The notes beneath the pieces were generated by a model. The model searched no databases and was not told the origin of the DNA. It worked only from the letters and a program-made list of their open reading frames with translations. DNA of 64,000 nucleotides from Parahaliea mediterranea (GTDB taxonomy: Bacteria > Pseudomonadota > Gammaproteobacteria > Pseudomonadales > Halieaceae), in contig NZ_QEWO01000002.1 of NCBI RefSeq assembly GCF_003402235.1, positions 248,001 through 312,000 on the forward strand. Direction: 5' to 3'. Below, in pieces: positions 34,959-44,680 of this stretch (positions are counted from its first letter, which is position 1; the number at the start of each line of letters is the position of its first letter). Both the position numbers and the translations under genes were made by a program.

Positions 34959-36689
34959 TCAGGCCGCGTTCGCGGTGTCGAGGCCCTCGCGCAATTCGCG
35001 CTTCAGGAACTTGCCGTTGGCATTGCGCGGCAGCGGCTCATCCAGAAACCACAGGTAGCGCGGCACTTTGTAGGGCGAGAGCAAACCTGTGCAGTGCGCG
35101 CGCAGGCCATCGGCATCGGGCGTTGCGCCCTCGCGCAGGTGTACCGCCGCCCCCACTTCCTCCCCCAGGCGGTCGTCCGCCACGGCAAATACCACGCACT
35201 CCGCCACATCGGGGTGGGCGAACAGGGCGTTTTCCACCTCTGCGCAGTACACGTTCTCGCCGCCGCGCAGCACCATGTCCTTGGCCCTATCCACCAGGAA
35301 GATAAAACCGTCCTCGTCAAGGTAGGCAATGTCGCCGGTGTGCAGCCAGCCCTCGGTGATGGACTCGGCGGTGGCATCGGGGCGGTTCAGGTAGCCGGCA
35401 ATCACCGGCGCGCCACGCACCCACAGCTCCCCCACCTCCCCCGATGGCAGGGGCTCCCCCGCCGGGCCAACGCAGCGCGCCTCGAAGGTGGGCATGGCGG
35501 GGCCGACACTGGCCGGCTTGCTGGCAAAAAACACCGAGGATACGGCGGCGATAATGCCGCAGGTTTCGGTCATGCCATAGCCGGTGTTGGGGCGGGCTGC
35601 GGCGGTGCGCTGGCCAATCTTTTCCACCAGATCCGGCTGCAGGGCGGCGCCACCGCCACCCAGGGTTTTCAGGGATGAAGTATCGCGCCGCTCGAAGTCC
35701 GGGTGCATGAGGATTTCCCGCGCCATCATTGGCACCGCATTGAACACACTGACCTGCTCGCGCTCGATCAACGCCAGGGCCTCGGCCGGGTCCCACTTGT
35801 ACATATGCACAAGGCGCCCGCCGGCCACTGTCGTTGCGTGGGCCACGCAGTTGTTGCCGGTAACGTGGAACAGCGGGGTCGCCAGCAACGACACCGGCGG
35901 CGGTGGCGGCGTGGCGGCACCCGTTGCCGCGCCGTCCTTATCCCCATCGCCGCCCTCGCTCAGCCCGGCCTTGGCCAGGGCCAGTGGCTGCACCGCGTTG
36001 GCGAAGGCCACGTTCAGTATGTTGTTGACACAACCGCGGTGGGTCAGGCGCGCGCCTTTGGGGCGGCCGGTGGTGCCGGAGGTATAGAAAATACAGGCGT
36101 CTTCATCCGGGGCAATGCTCACCTGGGGCAGCTCGCCAGGGGTGTTGACCACCGTCATCCACTCGGTGGCCCAGTCGGGCGCCGGCTCGGTCAGACGCAC
36201 CGCGGCCACCACCAGGTCGGGGAAGTGGGTGCGAATCTCGGCAAAGCGCTGCAGGCGTTCACGATCACAGATCAGCACCTTGGGCGCCGCATCTTCCAGT
36301 GCGTACTGCATCTCGCCGGCCACCCACCAGGCGTTCATGCCCACCACAACGGCCCCCATGGACACCACGGCCCAGTAGGTGAGCATCCACTCGGGGTAGT
36401 TGCGCATGGCAATGGCCACCCGATCGCCGCTCTGGATGCCCTGTTGCGCCAGCCAGGCCGCCACCGATGCGCTGATCTGGTGGGCGCCGGTGTAGCTCAG
36501 GCGCTCGTCGTTGAACACTAGGTAATCCGCATCGCCGTGGGCGGCGCTGCCAAGCCACACTTCGCGCAGCGAGGGCGGCGCGTGCCGGTAGCTGCGCAGG
36601 GGCACGCCGGCCACCTCCACGGTTTCCACTTCAAACATCTGCCCTGGCGCGGTGAGTTCCTGCCAGGCGGCCCTGAGTTCCTGATACAC
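34959..36689 (-). CDS. AMP-dependent acyl-CoA synthetase/ligase
   Basis: A 576-residue ANL-superfamily enzyme that activates a carboxylic acid with ATP and CoA. Motifs are CIFYTSGTTGRPKGARLTH (P-loop, about residues 198-216), NTGYGMTETCG, LHTGDIAYLDEDGF, DRAKDMVLRGGENVY and the C-terminal lysine in GKFLKREL. A Gly/Asp/Ala/Pro-rich insert (GLSEGGDGDKDGAATGAA, then PPPPP) lies at about residues 243-268, an unusual low-complexity loop before the LLATPLFH core. The start is GTG 36689 with GAGGGG upstream. The substrate is probably a fatty or steroid-derived acid. Confidence 0.9.
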   Translation of the reverse strand: MYQELRAAWQELTAPGQMFEVETVEVAGVPLRSYRHAPPSLREVWLGSAAHGDADYLVFNDERLSYTGAHQISASVAAWLAQQGIQSGDRVAIAMRNYPEWMLTYWAVVSMGAVVVGMNAWWVAGEMQYALEDAAPKVLICDRERLQRFAEIRTHFPDLVVAAVRLTEPAPDWATEWMTVVNTPGELPQVSIAPDEDACIFYTSGTTGRPKGARLTHRGCVNNILNVAFANAVQPLALAKAGLSEGGDGDKDGAATGAATPPPPPVSLLATPLFHVTGNNCVAHATTVAGGRLVHMYKWDPAEALALIEREQVSVFNAVPMMAREILMHPDFERRDTSSLKTLGGGGAALQPDLVEKIGQRTAAARPNTGYGMTETCGIIAAVSSVFFASKPASVGPAMPTFEARCVGPAGEPLPSGEVGELWVRGAPVIAGYLNRPDATAESITEGWLHTGDIAYLDEDGFIFLVDRAKDMVLRGGENVYCAEVENALFAHPDVAECVVFAVADDRLGEEVGAAVHLREGATPDADGLRAHCTGLLSPYKVPRYLWFLDEPLPRNANGKFLKRELREGLDTANAA

Positions 36690-36870
36690 CGTTGCATGCC
36701 CCTCTTGTAATGGCTTTTAGCGAAGCGCCTGGCAGCATACCTGCTCTTCGAAAATGCCTCAATGGAGCGGGCTCTGATGGTGCCCAGATGTACGCCAGGG
36801 TCAATTTCTTTGTGGTTTTGTGTCATTGTTAGGCCCACCGACTCCACACAGACTGTGCCGCCGTACCGCG

Positions 36871-36904
36871 TCATCGCAATCAGCCACATCATCGCAAACA
36901 GCCA
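36871..36904 (+). repeat. Two 16-base direct repeats upstream of the phosphotransferase gene
   Basis: TCATCGCAATCAGCCA (36871-36886) and TCATCGCAAACAGCCA (36889-36904) differ at one base and have an 18-base period. They lie in the 236-base divergent region between the acyl-CoA synthetase and phosphotransferase genes, 22 bases before the latter. Nothing else with coding or RNA character is evident in that gap. Confidence 0.75.
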
Positions 36905-36925
36905 TAGCCCACTGCAGGAAGCGCC

Positions 36926-37945
36926 ATGAATACACAACAACTCGACACCAGCCGCCTTACCGACTACCTGCGTCAGCATATTCCGGGCCTGGACGCCGAG
37001 CTGTCCGCCGAGAAATTCCCCGGCGGCCAGTCCAACCCCACCTTCAAGCTGAGCAGCGGCAACCGCGCCTTTGTGCTGCGGCGCAAGCCGCCGGGTGAAC
37101 TGCTGCCCTCGGCCCACGCGGTGGATCGTGAGTACCGGGTGATCAGCGCCCTGCAGGACACCGACGTGCCGGTGCCGCGCACCTATGTGCTGTGCGAGGA
37201 CGAGAGCGTGATTGGCTCCATGTTCTACGTGATGGAGTACATGGAGGGGCGCATCCTGTGGGACCCAGTGCTGCCCGAGGCCAGTGACAACAGCGAGCGC
37301 GCCGCCTATTACGACGCCATGAACAAAACCATGGCCGCGCTGCATTCGGTGGATGTGCAGAAGGTAGGGCTGGCCGACTACGGCAAACCGGGCAACTACT
37401 TCGAGCGACAGGTGGGGCGCTGGACCAAGCAGTACCGCGCGTCAGAGATGGATCGCATCGAGGCGATGGAAAAACTCATTACCTGGCTGCCGGCCAACAT
37501 GCCCGCCGACGACGGTACGGTGAGCCTGGTGCACGGCGACTACCGCCTGGACAACATGATGTTCCACCCAGACAAGCCCGAGGTTATCGCCCTGCTGGAC
37601 TGGGAACTGTCCACCCTCGGCCATCCGCTGGCGGACTTGGCCAACCAGTGCATGGCGTGGATGCTGCCACGGGACAGCAGCATGAAAGGACTGGCCGGGG
37701 TGGATCGCGCGGCGCTGGGCATTCCTTCCGACGAGGAGTACATCGCCCGCTACTGCGAACGCACCGGCCGCAGCGGCATCGACAACTGGAACTTCTACCT
37801 GGCGTTTTCCCTGTTCCGCCTGGCGGCCATTGTGCAGGGCATTCGCAAGCGGGCGGAAATTGGCACCGCCTCCAGCGCCGAGGCCGACGCCCGCGGCAAC
37901 CTGGTTTACCCCCTGGCGGAGATGGGGCTCAGCCTGACCGAATAG
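36926..37945 (+). CDS. APH-like phosphotransferase (ACAD10/11-associated type)
   Basis: A 339-residue kinase-fold protein. Motifs are the nucleotide-binding FPGGQSNPTFKL (about residues 31-42), FVLRRKPPG with the Lys, the Brenner-type catalytic HGDYRLDNMMFH (about 194-205) and LLDWELSTLG. This group matches the N-terminal kinase domain of human ACAD10/11, which phosphorylates 4-hydroxyacyl-CoA so that it can be oxidised. Its bacterial relatives usually sit among acyl-CoA genes, as here. AGGAAG precedes ATG. It abuts the convergent patatin gene with no intervening base. Confidence 0.9.
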   Translation: MNTQQLDTSRLTDYLRQHIPGLDAELSAEKFPGGQSNPTFKLSSGNRAFVLRRKPPGELLPSAHAVDREYRVISALQDTDVPVPRTYVLCEDESVIGSMFYVMEYMEGRILWDPVLPEASDNSERAAYYDAMNKTMAALHSVDVQKVGLADYGKPGNYFERQVGRWTKQYRASEMDRIEAMEKLITWLPANMPADDGTVSLVHGDYRLDNMMFHPDKPEVIALLDWELSTLGHPLADLANQCMAWMLPRDSSMKGLAGVDRAALGIPSDEEYIARYCERTGRSGIDNWNFYLAFSLFRLAAIVQGIRKRAEIGTASSAEADARGNLVYPLAEMGLSLTE

Positions 37946-39643
37946 TCAGGCTGCGGCGCTGCGCTTGCCGGCCCGGGCCTTGCCCTTGGCCGGCGTTTTG
38001 CTTTTTAGCGCGCCGGTTTTGGCCGCCGCCTTGTTGGGGGAGCCGGCCTCGGAGCGTGTCTGAGAGACAGCCTGGGAGCGTGTCCGGGGCTTGCGCTGGG
38101 GCACCGTTGCGGTGCGCTCGCGCAGCGCCTCGCGGTCGGTACGGGTGGCCGGGGGCCGGCGGCGCGAGGAGCGCGGGCGGCGGTAATCCGCTTCGGTGGG
38201 GCGCAGGTCGCCGTATTCAAAGCGCTGCAGAATCTCTTCCATGGTGCGGCTGATCTTGGTGCACACCCGGATGGATTCGATATGGGGATAGGCGCTGTGC
38301 TCGCCCCCCTCCACCAGCGCCAGCAGTTCCTTGTCGGAAATGTGCGACAGCAGCTTGGCGGGGTTGTACCAGCGGAAGCTGGGAATAATATTGATATCGC
38401 CGCTGTATTCCTGATCCATCAGGCTGTGAATGCCGTTCAGCAGCAGGTTAAAGCGCGGCCAGTTGTCACCCTGCCTCTGGGCGATGCCGCGATAGAAATT
38501 GAGCAGCTCGCGCCCCATGCCAATCCCCAGGCTGCCGAGCGCCGAGGACAGCTTGCTGCGCTTGCCGCCGCGGTTTAAGAAGGGCGTGGCGATGGGGTTC
38601 ACCATGCTGACGATAAAGTGGTTGGTGCTGAACAGGCGGCTCAGGCGCTTGGCCGGCAGGTCGTCGGCGATGGAGCCGTCCACCCACTTGCGGGTGGGCA
38701 GGTAGGGCTGGGCTTCGCCGTGGACATTCTTGGCCATCAGCATCACCGGCGGGAACACCCCCGGTACCGCGCAGGACGCCATGACCGCCGCGCGCACATA
38801 CACGTTAGGTGAGGTGATGGCGTTGAGCAGGCGCGAGCGCTGGTGCTTCTCGGCAGGGGCCACGGTGATGCTGATCTGGCGGCCGGTTTTTTCGTAGGCC
38901 TCCTGGAAGGTTAAATCCGGCACCAGGCGATCGACGATGGATTCCAGGTCGCGCACATCAATCTGTGGGTTGTTGCCGAAGAACATGCGGGAAAATACGC
39001 TGGCTTCTTTCTCTGCCTCGAAGTGCAGGCTGGAGGGGTCAAACAGCGTTTCCAGCTCTGCATCGCTGTGGGTGCCCACCACGCCGGCCACCAGGGAGCC
39101 GGCGCTGGAGCCGGAGATCACCCGCGGCAACAGGCCCTGGGCGTGCAGCACCCGCACCACCCCCATGTGATAGAAACCCAGCACACCACCGCCGCTCAGC
39201 ATCAGGGCGGAGCGCCCGAAGCAGATGTTGGAACGGTAGAAGAAGTCGATTTTGTCCTGGGTGCTGATTTCCTCGGATTTCAGTTCCGCGAGAAAGCGCA
39301 GGGAGTCATCTATTTCGTCGATGTACTGCTCAATCAGCTGTTTGGTGCCGAATTTGGCGCGCTGATACAGACTGCTGCGGCCCATGCCGCCCATATTGCC
39401 GTGAATGCCCTCGTTGAGGGCAAACAGCAGGCCCTGGTAGTCGTGGCGCGAGCGCAGGGCCCGCAGGCGATCCAGCCGCAGGCGGATCTGGGCGTAGTCG
39501 TACTGGCTGGTCTGGTCCACTTCCCGCCAGCGCTTTTGCCCCGAGTATTCATCGTGGGCGATGGCCGCCTCGCGCCACTGCTCGTAGCTGGTGCTCTTGT
39601 CCATCTGTTTTTCCAGCTGGCGGAGTTTGCGGGCGTTTCTCAC
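37946..39643 (-). CDS. Patatin-like phospholipase with DUF3336 domain and basic tail
   Basis: A 565-residue protein. DUF3336-like helices occupy about residues 1-140. The patatin domain follows with the oxyanion loop SGGGVLG, the nucleophile motif GSSAGS (catalytic Ser/Asp dyad) and the Asp in WVDGSIADD. The last 85 residues are extremely basic and rich in Ala, Arg, Ser, Thr and Pro (for example KSKTPAKGKARAGKRSAAA), like histone-H1 or phasin-regulator tails. GTG 39643 has GAGGT upstream; ATG 39604 is an alternative. The probable role is hydrolysis of membrane lipid or triacylglycerol stores. Confidence 0.9.
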   Translation of the reverse strand: MRNARKLRQLEKQMDKSTSYEQWREAAIAHDEYSGQKRWREVDQTSQYDYAQIRLRLDRLRALRSRHDYQGLLFALNEGIHGNMGGMGRSSLYQRAKFGTKQLIEQYIDEIDDSLRFLAELKSEEISTQDKIDFFYRSNICFGRSALMLSGGGVLGFYHMGVVRVLHAQGLLPRVISGSSAGSLVAGVVGTHSDAELETLFDPSSLHFEAEKEASVFSRMFFGNNPQIDVRDLESIVDRLVPDLTFQEAYEKTGRQISITVAPAEKHQRSRLLNAITSPNVYVRAAVMASCAVPGVFPPVMLMAKNVHGEAQPYLPTRKWVDGSIADDLPAKRLSRLFSTNHFIVSMVNPIATPFLNRGGKRSKLSSALGSLGIGMGRELLNFYRGIAQRQGDNWPRFNLLLNGIHSLMDQEYSGDINIIPSFRWYNPAKLLSHISDKELLALVEGGEHSAYPHIESIRVCTKISRTMEEILQRFEYGDLRPTEADYRRPRSSRRRPPATRTDREALRERTATVPQRKPRTRSQAVSQTRSEAGSPNKAAAKTGALKSKTPAKGKARAGKRSAAA

Positions 39644-39682
39644 TGCAGTACCTCGGGGATCGGTGAATTAAGGCAGTTTACC

Positions 39683-41239
39683 TCACTGTTGGTCACTGCC
39701 GCGCTTCTGCGCATCCTGTCGATACTGCTCTACCAGATGCTTTTTGTACAGTTTGCCGTTATCGGCCCGGGGCAGGCGCTCATGGAAGTCCAGGCTGCGC
39801 GGCACCTTGATGTGGGACAGGCGATCCCGCAGCCATTCCAGCAGCTCAAAGGCCACTTCGTCGGTGGCATCGGCCCAGTTCTGGGGCTCCACCACCGCTT
39901 TTACCTCCTCGCCAAACTCTTCGTTGGGAATGCCAAATACCGCCACATCGGCCACTTTATCGTGGGTAATCAGCAGGTTTTCCACTTCCTGCGGGTAAAT
40001 GTTGACCCCGCCCGAGATGATCATGAAGTTCTTGCGATCAGTGAGGTAGAGAAAGCCGTCCTTGTCCAGGTAGCCCACATCGCCGGTGGTGGCCCAGCCG
40101 CGCTCGTTGTAGGCCTCGGCGGTCTTGCCCGGCTCGCCGTGGTACTCAAAGGTTGCCTGGGGGCCGGAAAAATACACCGTGCCAATCTCCCCCTCCGGCA
40201 GCTCGTTGCCTTCGTCGTCGACGATATGCACCTGCCCCAGCAGGGCCGGGCCCACCGAGCCCTTGTGCGTGAGCCAGCTGGCAGCGTCGATAATGGTAAT
40301 GCCTATGCCTTCGCTGGCGGCGTAGTATTCGTAGATCACCTCGCCCCACCAGTTGATCATCTGCTCCTTGACCTCCACCGGGCAGGGGGCGGCGGCGTGA
40401 ATGGCAAAGCGCATGCTGGACACGTCGTAGCGCTGGCGGGTCTCCTCGGGCAGCTTGAGCATGCGAATGAACATGATGGGCACCCACTGGCTGTGGCTCA
40501 CCCGGTGCTCCTCAATCAGTCGCAGGGCCTGCTCCGGCTCGAACTTCTCCATCACCACCGAGGTGCCGCCCTGGTAGATGTTCATGAAATTGTAATGCAG
40601 GGGAGCGGCGTGATAGAGCGGTGCCGGCGACAGGTAGACGGTTTCTTCGCTGAAGCCAAAGGCCGCGCCAAGGGTATTGGCCAGGGGGAAGTCCGCCAGC
40701 ACGTCGTCGCTGTGGGGGGCGACAAACACGCCCTTGGGCTTGCCGGTGGTGCCGGATGAGTACAGCATGGCCACGCCATTGCCCTGGTCCTCGATGGGCT
40801 CTGCGGGCTGGGCGTCCACCGCCTCTTCCCAGGCTTCAAAGCCCTCGCAGATGCCGCCCACCATCAACCAGCCGGCAAGGTCCGCCCCCAGTTCCTTGAG
40901 GCCGCAGGCCACTTCCTTCAGTTTGTGCGAGCCGATAAACACCCGCGCGCCACAGTTCTGCAGAATGTAGGCCGCCTCTTCCTTTTGCAGGTGGGTGCTG
41001 AAGGGCGTAAAAATCACACCCGCGCGCTGGGCCGCCCAGCAGATTTCCAGGAACTGGCGGTTGTTCTCCATCATCATGGCGATGTGCTCGCCCTTCTTTA
41101 CCCCCAGTTTGCGCAGCAGCTGGGCACCCTGGTTACTGCGCTCGTCGAGCTGGGCATAGGTGACGATCTCCCCCGACTCGCCCATGATGATGGCGGGCTT
41201 ATGGGGGTAGGTCTGGGCAGTAATACTGGGATGTGGCAT
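39683..41239 (-). CDS. AMP-binding acyl-CoA synthetase
   Basis: A 518-residue ANL-superfamily ligase. MLYSSGTTGKPKGVFVA is the P-loop (about residues 155-171), YYAASEGIG takes the place of the usual YGxTE, and TGDVGYLDKDGFLYLTDRK, ISGGVNIYPQEVE and NGKLYKK complete the family set. The sequence differs clearly from the other ligase at 34959-36689, so the two probably accept different acids. ATG 41239 has AGAGGTAAG upstream; the frame continues 21 codons further but without support. Confidence 0.9.
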   Translation of the reverse strand: MPHPSITAQTYPHKPAIIMGESGEIVTYAQLDERSNQGAQLLRKLGVKKGEHIAMMMENNRQFLEICWAAQRAGVIFTPFSTHLQKEEAAYILQNCGARVFIGSHKLKEVACGLKELGADLAGWLMVGGICEGFEAWEEAVDAQPAEPIEDQGNGVAMLYSSGTTGKPKGVFVAPHSDDVLADFPLANTLGAAFGFSEETVYLSPAPLYHAAPLHYNFMNIYQGGTSVVMEKFEPEQALRLIEEHRVSHSQWVPIMFIRMLKLPEETRQRYDVSSMRFAIHAAAPCPVEVKEQMINWWGEVIYEYYAASEGIGITIIDAASWLTHKGSVGPALLGQVHIVDDEGNELPEGEIGTVYFSGPQATFEYHGEPGKTAEAYNERGWATTGDVGYLDKDGFLYLTDRKNFMIISGGVNIYPQEVENLLITHDKVADVAVFGIPNEEFGEEVKAVVEPQNWADATDEVAFELLEWLRDRLSHIKVPRSLDFHERLPRADNGKLYKKHLVEQYRQDAQKRGSDQQ

Positions 41240-41420
41240 CGCGGGCTTACCTCTTGACTGACAGCGCCAGGTGGCTGTGCTGGTTATGTTTATGGTCAGC
41301 AAGGACTATAGTGTGTCGGTAAAGTGCCAGGCAATCCCACGCTGTCAGTTCCGATAGCATCTGCCGCCGCGCTGGATTGCCCGCCACCCGGCTTCTGGAC
41401 CAATACACACCGCTCACTTT

Positions 41421-41433
41421 GGCATACTATGCC
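41421..41433. promoter_or_regulatory. Small palindrome upstream of the D-glutamate/5-oxoproline operon
   Basis: GGCATA-C-TATGCC lies 61 bases before the DUF1445 start codon in the 254-base gap that precedes the operon, and contains a possible -10 (CATACT). It could be the promoter/operator for the seven-gene operon. I see no strong -35 and no other obvious gene in the gap. Confidence 0.35.
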
Positions 41434-41493
41434 GGTGAAGCACACCGGCCCCCGACGGCATTCGCCTGACACCGGGGCATCACGAGGTCATCC

Positions 41494-42291
41494 ATGTCGT
41501 CTGACACTCTGCAACAACTCTCTCCCGCCGAACTGCGCCAGCGCATTCGCCAGGGGCAACACCGCGGCAATACCTCGGGCTACGCCCAGGGCTTTGTGCA
41601 GTGCAATCTCGCCATCCTGCCGGCGGACTGGGCGGCGGATTTTCTGCGCTTCTGCCAGCTCAACCCGCGCCCCTGCCCGCTGGTGGGCATGTCCACCCGC
41701 CCCGGCGATGTGGCGCTACCACCTTTGGGGAATATAGACATACGCACCGACGTGCCAAGCTACCGCGTCTTCCGCCACGGGGAATTCGTCGAAGAAGTGC
41801 ATGACATCAGCGCGCTGTGGCGCGACGATCTTGTGGTTTTTGCACTGGGGTGTTCGTTCTCCTTCGAGGAGGCGTTGCTGGCCGACGGCCTGGACGTGCG
41901 CAATGTCAGCATGGGCGTGAATGTACCGATGTACCGCACCAACATTGCCTGCCAGCCGGCGGGTGCCTTTGCCGGCAACATGGTTGTCAGCATGCGCCCC
42001 TTCAAGGCGGCCGACGCCATACGCGCGGTGCAGATCTGCACCCGTTTTCCCTCGGTGCACGGCGCGCCGGTACACCTCGGTGACCCGGCGCTGATCGGCA
42101 TCGGTGACCTGGCGCAGCCGGACTACGGCGACGCGGTCACCGTGGCCGAGGACGAACTGCCGGTGTTCTGGGCCTGTGGCGTCACGCCGCAGGTGGCGCT
42201 GGAGGCAGCAAAGCCGCCTTTTGCCATCACCCACAGCCCGGGCTGCATGCTGGTGACCGACCTGCGCAACAGTCGCCTGGCGGTGCTGTAA
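41494..42291 (+). CDS. DUF1445 protein (putative D-glutamate cyclase-type hydro-lyase)
   Basis: A 265-residue DUF1445 (YcsI-like) protein. Visible conserved stretches are [18 protein letters not shown] (about residues 29-46), [27 protein letters not shown], the arginine/asparagine-rich [11 protein letters not shown], and the C-terminal [18 protein letters not shown]1445 is one of two domains of mammalian D-glutamate cyclase (DGLUCY), which converts D-Glu to 5-oxo-D-proline. Bacterial members are usually annotated only as putative hydro-lyases. It is the first gene of the operon, with GAGGT before its ATG. Confidence 0.87.
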   Translation: MSSDTLQQLSPAELRQRIRQGQHRGNTSGYAQGFVQCNLAILPADWAADFLRFCQLNPRPCPLVGMSTRPGDVALPPLGNIDIRTDVPSYRVFRHGEFVEEVHDISALWRDDLVVFALGCSFSFEEALLADGLDVRNVSMGVNVPMYRTNIACQPAGAFAGNMVVSMRPFKAADAIRAVQICTRFPSVHGAPVHLGDPALIGIGDLAQPDYGDAVTVAEDELPVFWACGVTPQVALEAAKPPFAITHSPGCMLVTDLRNSRLAVL

Positions 42292-42317
42292 CAGAAATGA
42301 CAGGGGACTCTGGAACA

Positions 42318-43052
42318 ATGCGCCTGAACTGCGATCTGGGCGAAAGCTACGGCAGCTGGACCATGGGGCTGGACGCCGAGGTCATGCCCCACATTCACCA
42401 GGCCAACGTGGCCTGTGGCTTTCATGGCGGCGACCCGGTGACCCTGCGCAACACCCTGCGCCTGGCCGCCCGGCACGGCGTGAGCGTGGGCGCCCATCCC
42501 GCCTACCCGGACCTGGTGGGCTTTGGCCGGCGCAGCATGGCCCTGAGCCGCGACGAACTGGTTGCCACCCTGCTCTACCAAGTGGCAGCGCTGGATGGCA
42601 TGGCCGCCAGCGAGGGCCTGCAGCTGGCCTACGTCAAACCCCACGGTGCCCTGTACAACGACATGATGGCCAATGCCGAGGTGCGCGCCGGCGTGATGGA
42701 GGCCCTGGCCGCCTACCACCGCCCCCTGCCGCTGATGCTGCTGGCCACCCCGGCGGCTGGCGATCACCGCGCCGAAGCCAGCGCCACCGGCGTTGCCGGC
42801 CTGCTGTTTGAAGCCTTTGCCGACCGCTGTTACGACGACGACGGCGCCCTGCTGTCGCGGCGCAAACCGGGCGCGGTGCACGACCAGCAGCGCACCCTGG
42901 CCCAGGTGCGCCAGCTGGTTGACGAAGGCACCGTTACCTCGGTGAGTGGCAAGCGCCTGCGCCTGGATGCGGATACGCTCTGCGTTCACGGCGACAACGC
43001 CGAGGGCGTGCGCGCCATCGCGGCCATTCGCGCCATCGTCGACGAGGCCTGA
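42318..43052 (+). CDS. pxpA: 5-oxoprolinase subunit A (LamB/YcsF family)
   Basis: A 244-residue PxpA, part of the ATP-dependent PxpABC 5-oxoprolinase that opens pyroglutamate to glutamate. The N-terminus MRLNCDLGESYGSW, VACGFHGGDP, GAHPAYPDLVGFGRR and YVKPHGALYN are diagnostic. I chose ATG 42318, which has TGGA upstream and matches family N-termini; ATG 42297 would add seven residues. The gene lies 26 bases after DUF1445 and three bases before pxpB. Confidence 0.95.
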   Translation: MRLNCDLGESYGSWTMGLDAEVMPHIHQANVACGFHGGDPVTLRNTLRLAARHGVSVGAHPAYPDLVGFGRRSMALSRDELVATLLYQVAALDGMAASEGLQLAYVKPHGALYNDMMANAEVRAGVMEALAAYHRPLPLMLLATPAAGDHRAEASATGVAGLLFEAFADRCYDDDGALLSRRKPGAVHDQQRTLAQVRQLVDEGTVTSVSGKRLRLDADTLCVHGDNAEGVRAIAAIRAIVDEA

Positions 43053-43055
43053 TTC

Positions 43056-43733
43056 ATGCGTTTGTCCCAGGCGGGCGAAGCCGCCCTGATGCTCTATCTG
43101 GGGGATGAGACCAGCCCGGCCGTATCGGCCCGGGTGCAGGCCGCGGCGCAGGCGGTAGAGGCAGCCCTGGGGGATGACCTAGTGGATCTGGTGCCCTCCT
43201 ACGCCTCGCTGCTGATCATCTACAACCCCCTGACCACCGACCACTTCAGCGTTGGCCGGCGCGTGCGCAGCGCCGTGGGCGGGCTCGACACCGGCAATGC
43301 CGGCGAGGGCCGCGAGGTGCGCCTGCCGGTGTACTACCATCCCGAAGCCGGTGAAGACCTGGAGGCTCTGGCCCAGCGCGCGGGCCTTGGCGTGGACGAG
43401 GTGATCGCCATCCACAGCGCCACCGAATACCGCGTCTACGCCATCGGTTTTGCCCCGGGTTTTGCCTACCTTGGCCAGGTGGACGAGCGCATTGCCGCGC
43501 CGCGCCTGGCCACCCCGCGCCAGCGGGTGCCACGGGGCGCGGTGGCCATAGCCGACCGCCAGACTGCGGTGTACCCGGCGGTATCCCCGGGCGGCTGGAA
43601 CCTGATCGGCCGCTGCCCCACCCGCATGTTCGACCCTGCGGCCGAGCCCACCATGCCGGTGGCCGTGGGCGACAGAGTCCGCTTTGAGCCCATCGACCGC
43701 AGCCGCTTTCTGGCGCTGGGGGGCGAGCTGTGA
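43056..43733 (+). CDS. pxpB: 5-oxoprolinase subunit B (KipI-like)
   Basis: A 225-residue PxpB, the KipI-like subunit of 5-oxoprolinase. Typical features are VPSYASLLIIYNP (about residues 49-61), the central YAIGFAPGFAYLGQVD, RVPRGAVAIADRQTAVYP and SPGGWNLIGRCP. In Bacillus the relative KipI inhibits the sporulation kinase KinA, but the pxpA and pxpC neighbours here indicate the enzyme role. It ends in a four-base overlap with pxpC. Confidence 0.95.
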   Translation: MRLSQAGEAALMLYLGDETSPAVSARVQAAAQAVEAALGDDLVDLVPSYASLLIIYNPLTTDHFSVGRRVRSAVGGLDTGNAGEGREVRLPVYYHPEAGEDLEALAQRAGLGVDEVIAIHSATEYRVYAIGFAPGFAYLGQVDERIAAPRLATPRQRVPRGAVAIADRQTAVYPAVSPGGWNLIGRCPTRMFDPAAEPTMPVAVGDRVRFEPIDRSRFLALGGEL

Positions 43734-44680
43734 GCCTGCAGGTGGTGCAACCCGGGCTGATGAGCCTGCTGCAGGACGGCGGCCGCTACGGCCAGCAGCG
43801 TATCGGCCTCACCACCGGTGGCCCCCTGGACCCGGAGGCCTTTGCCCTGTGCAACCGCCTGCTGGGCAACGATGCCACCGCCACCGCGGTGGAAGTCAGT
43901 TTCGGCGGCCTGGTGCTGACGGCTACCGTGGATACGCGCATTTGCGTTACCGGCGCCGCGCTGCCCCTGCGCATCAATGGCAAAGAACAGGCGCGCTGGT
44001 GCGTGCACCGGGTGGGCGCCGGCGATGAGATTGCGGTGGACTTTTTGACTGCCGGCACCGCCGCCGGTTGCCGCGCCTACCTGGGCGTGGCCGGTGGCTT
44101 TAGCGTGGCGCCGCAGTTTGGCAGCAGCAGCACCGTGGTGCGCGAGCACATTGGCGGCCTCAAGGGCGAAAAATTACAGCCCGGCGATACGCTGCCCTGC
44201 GCAGCCAGCAGCGGCGGCCCCCTGCGCCGGCTGCCCGAAGCACTGCGCCCGGTGTATGGCAACAGCGTCGTGCTGCGGGTGATTCCCGGCTACCAGCAGG
44301 CGCACTTTTCACCCCTGCAGCAACGCCGCTTCTACAGCAGTGAATACACCGTGAGCGAGCGCTGCGACCGCATGGGCTATCGCCTGGAGGGCACCGCCAT
44401 CGCCTGTGATATCGAGGGCATACTGTCCGAGGGCATCTGCTTTGGCGCCATCCAGATTCCCGCCGATGGCCAGCCAATCGTACTGTTAAACGACCGCCAG
44501 ACCATTGGCGGCTACCCCAAGATCGGCGCCGCCCTGTCACTGGACGTGGCGCGCCTGGTGCAACTCACCCCCGGCGCCACGGTGCGCTTTGAAGCAGTGA
44601 GCCGCGATGCCGCCCACAATGCCCTGCACCTGGCCGCGCACCGCTTGCGTACCCTGCCACTGGCGGAGTTTTCCTTATGA
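43730..44680 (+). CDS. pxpC: 5-oxoprolinase subunit C (KipA-like biotin-dependent-carboxyltransferase fold)
   Basis: A 316-residue PxpC. Landmarks are VQPGLMSLLQDGGRYGQQ (about residues 5-22), the GGPLDPEAFALCNRLLGN stretch, YLGVAGGF, RCDRMGYRLEG and NDRQTIGGYPKIG near the C-terminus. The fold is shared with allophanate hydrolase subunit 2 and urea amidolyase. GTG 43730 overlaps the pxpB stop (GTGA), and its own stop overlaps the next start (ATGA), so translation of pxpB, pxpC and DUF4392 is coupled. Confidence 0.95.
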   Translation: MSLQVVQPGLMSLLQDGGRYGQQRIGLTTGGPLDPEAFALCNRLLGNDATATAVEVSFGGLVLTATVDTRICVTGAALPLRINGKEQARWCVHRVGAGDEIAVDFLTAGTAAGCRAYLGVAGGFSVAPQFGSSSTVVREHIGGLKGEKLQPGDTLPCAASSGGPLRRLPEALRPVYGNSVVLRVIPGYQQAHFSPLQQRRFYSSEYTVSERCDRMGYRLEGTAIACDIEGILSEGICFGAIQIPADGQPIVLLNDRQTIGGYPKIGAALSLDVARLVQLTPGATVRFEAVSRDAAHNALHLAAHRLRTLPLAEFSL

